Assembly (NCBI GenBank): GCA_023091735.1
Contig: JALKBU010001409.1
Coordinates: forward strand, 1 to 11,378
Origin: Trichomonas tenax
Taxonomy: Eukaryota; Parabasalia; Trichomonadida; Trichomonadidae
Length of the DNA stretch: 11,378 bases
Reading direction: 5' to 3'
The position numbers and the translations under genes are program-made. Under the pieces are notes generated by a model that did no database searches, was not told the origin of the DNA, and saw only the letters and a program-made list of their open reading frames with translations. Positions 7,530-11,378 of this stretch are shown here, in pieces. The first letter of the stretch is position 1. Each line of letters starts with the position of its first letter.

Positions 7530-7569
7530 TGATTAATAACGGATGAAAAAAAGTGCTATGATTTCTAAA

Positions 7570-7785
7570 TTTACTTGTCAAAAAGTAGAATTTATTTGTC
7601 AAAATAATAATTTACTTGTCGTTTATCATTTTACATGACAAAAATATTTTGATGTCATTTTTATCTGATTTTGTTTGACTTACTTGTCAAATGACGAATT
7701 TTACGTGTCGTTTGTCAGAAATATTTTGATGTCATTTTTGTCTGAAATTAATGAATTTACGTGTCTTATGCATGTTTATGTGTCA
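7570..7785. promoter_or_regulatory. Divergent upstream region with eight TTTACNTGTC-like motifs
   Basis: Between the start codons of the axonemal gene (minus) and Prp5 (plus) lie eight plus-strand copies of an 11-base word. They are at 7570 (TTTACTTGTCA), 7591 (TTTATTTGTCA), 7611 (TTTACTTGTCG), 7630 (TTTACATGACA), 7679 (CTTACTTGTCA), 7700 (TTTACGTGTCG), 7756 (TTTACGTGTCT) and 7775 (TTTATGTGTCA). All point toward Prp5. A TCATTTT word matching TCAYTWY lies at 7732-7738, and another at 7655. This could be a bank of transcription-factor sites or a degraded satellite; function is inferred. Confidence 0.5.
7642..7745 (+). repeat. 27-bp direct repeat, 77 bp apart
   Basis: AAATATTTTGATGTCATTTTT followed by A or G and TCTGA occurs at 7642-7668 and 7719-7745, identical at 26 of 27 positions. 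Both copies sit among the TTTACNTGTC motifs, so part of the upstream region appears to have been duplicated. Each copy contains a TCATTTT initiator-like word. Confidence 0.8.
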
Positions 7786-7814
7786 GAAATGATATATACA
7801 TGGCATAATTTATT

Positions 7815-9731
7815 ATGGAAGATTCTCTTGATTCATTCTTCGAGAATCTTGATGGAAATCAGACAAAACAGCAAAATTCAAATATGTTTTTGGATGAAGA
7901 TGAAGCTACTATAGGAGAAGTTCTCGCAGAACAAACTCCGGTTCAAAAATTAAAAACAAAAATCGAAGAAAAGCAGGATGAGCCTTTAATTCCAGTCACA
8001 AAGAATATATACATCGAATCTGGTTATATCACAGCAAAAACTCCAAAAGAAGTCGATGATCTGAGAAGACAACTCGGAAATATCGTTGTTCACGGATTAA
8101 ACGTTCCTTGTCCTATTGTAAACTGGACAGACTTTGGCCTTCCGGCGCCTGTTATGTCGCACATCAAACTTCGAGGATTCACTCAGCCAACTTCGATCCA
8201 GTGCCAAGCTATTCCATGTATTCTCTCTGGAAGAGATGTAATTGGTTGTGCTGTCACAGGATCAGGCAAAACATTGGCGTTCATCCTCCCATGTCTGTTA
8301 CACGTCATTGCACAGCCCCCAACATTCCAAAACGAGGCCGCTGCAGTCATTCTTTCGCCAACAAGAGAGCTCGCATACCAAACTCACATCGAGTGCCAAA
8401 GAATATTTTCGCTGATGGATCTAAGAAGCGCTTGCTTAGTTGGAGGTAATGATATCGAAGAACAGCTGAAATCAATCAAGAATGGTGCTTCAGTCATTAT
8501 TGCAACACCAGGAAGATTCATTGATCTTCTCGCAAGCAGTTCATTCAACATCAAGAGAGTTTCATTTTTAGTTGTCGATGAAGCAGACAGAATGTTCGAT
8601 CTTGGATTCGAACCACAAGTCATTCGCATTGCAGAGAAGATGAGAGGCGACAGGCAAACGCTAATGTTCTCAGCTACATTCCCACACACAGTCGAGAGAT
8701 GCGCAAGAAAGTTACTCCAGAACTCTATCGAAATTGTCGTCGGTGTGAGAAACGTCGTTTCATCAGAGATTGTACAGAATATATTGGTTATCCCTGAAGA
8801 TCAGAAGTTCAAAAATCTCCTGAAGATATTAGGACAGCACACTCGCACTGGCCAAGCGTTGGTTTTCACGAATACACAAGACAAAGCTGAAGAATTGTTC
8901 GGACTTCTTAACAAAAACGGATATAGTGTATCACTCCTTCACGCAGGCATGGAACAAACTGATAGAGCATCAATATTGCACGACTTCAGAGAAGGAATAT
9001 TCACAGTTCTAGTTTTGACTTCTGTTGGTGCGAGAGGCATTGATATCGCAAACATCATTTGCGTCGTTAATTATGATGCACCTGATCACGAAGCTGACTA
9101 TGTCCACAGAATCGGCCGTACAGGAAGAGCAGGAAAGAAGGGATATGGTTACACATTCGTCACTGAAAACGAGAAGACAGCAGCTGTTGAAATTCGTAAT
9201 GCTTTGAAGAAGTCTGGCAGTGAAATTCCACCAAAACTTGATCAGCTGTGTGGCGATGTCAAGAGTTCAGGATTGTTGGGCTTCAGACGTGGGCATGGTT
9301 TCAAGTTCGACAAGGAAGAATCTAAGATGCTTCTTGCATCGAGAAAGGCCAAGAACGATGACACAATGAAAGAGGAAGAAGATCAGGAAGAGGAAGAAAA
9401 AATAGAAAAGGTTCAGGAAGATAAAACTGTTCTCCAAATGAGTGATAACTTGTTTGTTGGCGAATATAACATAAATGATTTAACAATGAAAGCCAGACAA
9501 ACAGTTTCTGCTGCAGATGCATTGAACTTAATCATGGATGAAACTGGCACTTCCATTATCAAGAAAGGAAAATACATTCCTCCTGGTCAAAAGCCAGAGT
9601 TGGGCGAAAGAAAACTTTATCTCAGAATTGAAGGAACTACAAAATTCGCTGTGCAGTCTTCGATGCATAGAATCAATGAAATTGCAACAACAGCAGATCC
9701 AATCAAGATTAGCGTGAAGTCCAAATTCTAA
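7815..9731 (+). CDS. PRP5: Spliceosomal DEAD-box ATPase Prp5/DDX46
   Basis: A 638-residue RNA-dependent ATPase of the nucleus. Prp5 acts with U2 snRNP and SF3b when the branch-site helix forms. All helicase motifs are present: Q motif GFTQPTSIQCQAIP (121-134), AVTGSGKT (146-153), PTRELA (182-187), TPGR (231-234), DEAD (255-258), SAT (286-288), LVFTNT (349-354), TSVGARGID (402-410) and HRIGRTGR (431-438). Orthology to Prp5 rests on three flanking parts: the upstream LRRQLGNIVVHGLNVPCPI, the GHGFKFDKEESKMLLASRKA block after the core (493-512), and the C-terminal KGKYIPPGQKPELGERKLYL (584-603), which matches the DDX46 tail. The long RS-rich N-terminus of animal DDX46 is absent; a DPLD-like EDSLDSFFENL starts at residue 2. 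An acidic stretch spans 519-535. The stop reads TAAA. ATG 7815 is in frame with this motif and is the likely start. Confidence 0.93.
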   Translation: MEDSLDSFFENLDGNQTKQQNSNMFLDEDEATIGEVLAEQTPVQKLKTKIEEKQDEPLIPVTKNIYIESGYITAKTPKEVDDLRRQLGNIVVHGLNVPCPIVNWTDFGLPAPVMSHIKLRGFTQPTSIQCQAIPCILSGRDVIGCAVTGSGKTLAFILPCLLHVIAQPPTFQNEAAAVILSPTRELAYQTHIECQRIFSLMDLRSACLVGGNDIEEQLKSIKNGASVIIATPGRFIDLLASSSFNIKRVSFLVVDEADRMFDLGFEPQVIRIAEKMRGDRQTLMFSATFPHTVERCARKLLQNSIEIVVGVRNVVSSEIVQNILVIPEDQKFKNLLKILGQHTRTGQALVFTNTQDKAEELFGLLNKNGYSVSLLHAGMEQTDRASILHDFREGIFTVLVLTSVGARGIDIANIICVVNYDAPDHEADYVHRIGRTGRAGKKGYGYTFVTENEKTAAVEIRNALKKSGSEIPPKLDQLCGDVKSSGLLGFRRGHGFKFDKEESKMLLASRKAKNDDTMKEEEDQEEEEKIEKVQEDKTVLQMSDNLFVGEYNINDLTMKARQTVSAADALNLIMDETGTSIIKKGKYIPPGQKPELGERKLYLRIEGTTKFAVQSSMHRINEIATTADPIKISVKSKF

Positions 9732-9758
9732 AATAATGTTTGTATAGTAATAGCATGA
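9732..9758. other. 27-bp gap between convergent genes Prp5 and Tubby-like
   Basis: Only 27 bases separate the two stop codons. Any 3' UTR longer than this must run into the opposite coding region, so the two transcripts probably overlap at their 3' ends. The plus-strand TAAA at 9729-9732 overlaps the Prp5 stop. Confidence 0.6.
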
Positions 9759-10787
9759 TTAATATTTACATAAAAACAAAATAATTGCAATAGTAAAGAT
9801 TACTATAGGTTGTATTCTATTGTCTGAGACTATTTGTAGTACAGACTTATCAACTTTTCCAATGATAATTCTTGAATGATTACTTTCATCTTCGAGCACC
9901 ATATTTTTGATGCTGTTGATCACATCAGGTATCTCTGTTTTAATGGTACCCTCTGGAAGCAAATCCGGAGGCTGTGTTCTATATTCATAAGTTTTCCCGT
10001 CATCAAATATAATCGATGCTTCGGCACTCTTCGTTTCCATTAAATCACTGCTCATTTGTTTGATTCGCATATTAAAAATTTCTTTTCCGTGAGGGCGATT
10101 GAGTCTTAGCGAGGCATTTAGTATTTTTCTGTCAACAAGGATGTATCCTGCAAAGCTTTTGTTGCTGAAATGAGAATCGCTGCCTGTTGAAATTTGAATC
10201 CATTCACCAATGCTGTTTGTCTTAATTTTTACGTGGTATTGTGGTATGCCTTCGCAGTAAAGCTGAAAGTGAGTGCGTAGGCCTTTCCAGAACATTTTTT
10301 TCTCACGAACAACGCGATATGAAAGTTTTTTAGATGTGAATATTGGTTTTAGCAATGTCATTTCTGCTTCCCTTGGTCTGTTTTCATCTTCTACATCAGA
10401 GAATTCGATATTTGGAGGATTTGAAAAAGTTGTTGGTGATAATTTATCATTTGAAGCTGTAACATCAAGTTTAATACTAATAGGAAGTTTTGGGGATGGA
10501 CTTTTCGGCTCCGTATCCGGTTGTTTCGGAAGTTTTTTCCTTTGTGGATAATTAAGATCTGCTGGTTGATGTGGAGGCGATGGTGAGAATTTCGGTTCGA
10601 TTGTTGTTGTTTTTATTGTTTCTACTTCTTTTTCTATGTTTTTATTATCTTGATTTTTATTTCTTCGCTTTTTTATTCTTGTTCTTCCATGAGTTTGTTC
10701 GCCTGCTTTGTCTGATGCGTTTGCGATGATCACCTGATCATCTTCCGAATCAGGATCAGAATCAAATGTCATCGTGAACAAACTCAT
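9759..10787 (-). CDS. Tubby-like C-terminal-domain protein
   Basis: A 342-residue protein. Residues 1-145 are polar and probably disordered: acidic at first (SDPDSEDD), a basic patch RIKKRRNKN (37-45) that could be a nuclear signal, then Pro/Ser/Lys-rich (SPSPKLP). A folded domain starts near 150 with KKLSYRVVREKKMFWKGLRTHF. The end matches the Tubby C-terminal pattern: SIKNMVLEDESNHSRIIIGKV (292-312), VLQIV, then hydrophobic IQPIVIFTIAIILFLCKY, which aligns with the central helix of the Tubby barrel (family: S-x-K-N-F-x-L, FGKV, P-x-Q-A-F-A-I). Tubby domains bind phosphoinositides at membranes; the ligand here is unknown. The hydrophobic end could instead be a tail anchor. Start ATG 10787 lies 10 bases after a TCATATT initiator-like word. 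Confidence 0.72.
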   Translation of the reverse strand: MSLFTMTFDSDPDSEDDQVIIANASDKAGEQTHGRTRIKKRRNKNQDNKNIEKEVETIKTTTIEPKFSPSPPHQPADLNYPQRKKLPKQPDTEPKSPSPKLPISIKLDVTASNDKLSPTTFSNPPNIEFSDVEDENRPREAEMTLLKPIFTSKKLSYRVVREKKMFWKGLRTHFQLYCEGIPQYHVKIKTNSIGEWIQISTGSDSHFSNKSFAGYILVDRKILNASLRLNRPHGKEIFNMRIKQMSSDLMETKSAEASIIFDDGKTYEYRTQPPDLLPEGTIKTEIPDVINSIKNMVLEDESNHSRIIIGKVDKSVLQIVSDNRIQPIVIFTIAIILFLCKY

Positions 10788-10792
10788 TAATA

Positions 10793-10799
10793 AATATGA
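10793..10799 (-). promoter_or_regulatory. Initiator-like element of the Tubby-like gene
   Basis: On the minus strand TCATATT fits the shorter trichomonad initiator consensus TCAY(T/A), and its A lies 10 bases before the ATG at 10787. It misses the longer TCAYTWY form at one position. A second TCA precedes it directly (TCATCATATT). Confidence 0.4.
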
Positions 10800-11378
10800 T
10801 GATTTTATGAATCCTACTTTTCTCCAATGTTTTGAAACTCATGCGAATTGAATATAATATAAATATTCAATGAAATTAAGCAAAATATCAAATGTTTTAA
10901 GTGGATAAAGTCTTATAGATCTTATGACTTCTTGAGTACTCTATATTCTATCTGATAATTCTAAATCTAAGAGATTTTCAAACAATATTGAGTTTAAATT
11001 TATCTTATGCATTTCAATTCAAACATACAAAATTGATGCCTATAATTTCTACAATATTATATACGACTCCTTTTGATGCTAAACTCTAGATTATTTTAGA
11101 AAATTTCACGTAGGAAATTGAAAAATTCATCTTAATTGAAGAATACCCTAATTGGAGTCTATAATTTATGCATTGTTTAATACGCCATATGCTTAGGCTA
11201 TACCTAATAGTATCCTATAATATTCCAATTTTGAACATGAGATCTTTTGAGGGCTTCACTGAATTTTCTACGCCTACTCAAACATCTCGATTTTTCTCCA
11301 CCAGTATGAATATTTAAGGTCTAATTTTGGTGGCAAATGAAAAATTTTCCAATCTAAAATGCTGTGGATATATAAAGC
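10800..11378. other. AT-rich spacer at the right edge
   Basis: No gene is seen in about 580 bases. A small hairpin is possible at 11102-11119 (AATTTC, six-base loop, GAAATT), and GACTCC and GGAGTC form a loose inverted pair near 11065 and 11154. CTATAATTT recurs near 11040 and 11160. None of these is enough to assign a function. Confidence 0.5.

Overview
This is nuclear DNA from a single-celled eukaryote, most likely a parabasalid (Trichomonas/Tritrichomonas type). Three things point there. The genes show no introns and sit in AT-rich spacers. A perfect match to the trichomonad initiator (TCAYTWY) lies 18 bases before one start codon, and three stop codons read TAAA, the form of the trichomonad polyadenylation signal. 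The gene content also fits: a severin-type gelsolin, an axonemal repeat protein and a Tubby-like protein. Species assignment is inference; no rRNA or other marker is present.

Layout. 1-435 is spacer ending in the initiator of a severin/gelsolin-family actin-binding protein (436-1428, +). 1429-2530 holds decayed DNA: a doubtful frame-broken stretch (1548-1822) and a clear C2-domain pseudogene on the minus strand (1914-2423) split over three frames. 2713-3810 is a mobile-element relic bounded by a 42-bp inverted repeat (41/42 identical) around a very AT-rich core with two short ORFs, the first resembling the tail of a Mutator-like transposase. 3811-5426 has no gene I can support. eL42, a large-subunit ribosomal protein, follows at 5427-5741 (+).

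The right half is compact. A 483-residue protein built from about nine repeats of roughly 38-40 residues (6078-7529, -), probably an axonemal microtubule protein, is divergent from the spliceosomal DEAD-box ATPase Prp5/DDX46 (7815-9731, +). The 285-bp gap between their start codons carries eight copies of a TTTACNTGTC-like motif. Prp5 converges, with only 27 bp between the two coding regions, on a Tubby-like protein (9759-10787, -). 10788-11378 is AT-rich spacer.

The genes do not form a pathway: cytoskeleton (gelsolin, axonemal protein), translation (eL42), splicing (Prp5) and a phosphoinositide-binding-type fold (Tubby) lie side by side, as is usual in these genomes. The most interesting points are the recurring TTTACNTGTC-type upstream motif, the GGQ-to-GGR change in eL42, the short N-terminus of Prp5 starting with a DPLD-like motif, the repeat architecture of the axonemal protein, and the mobile-element relic.
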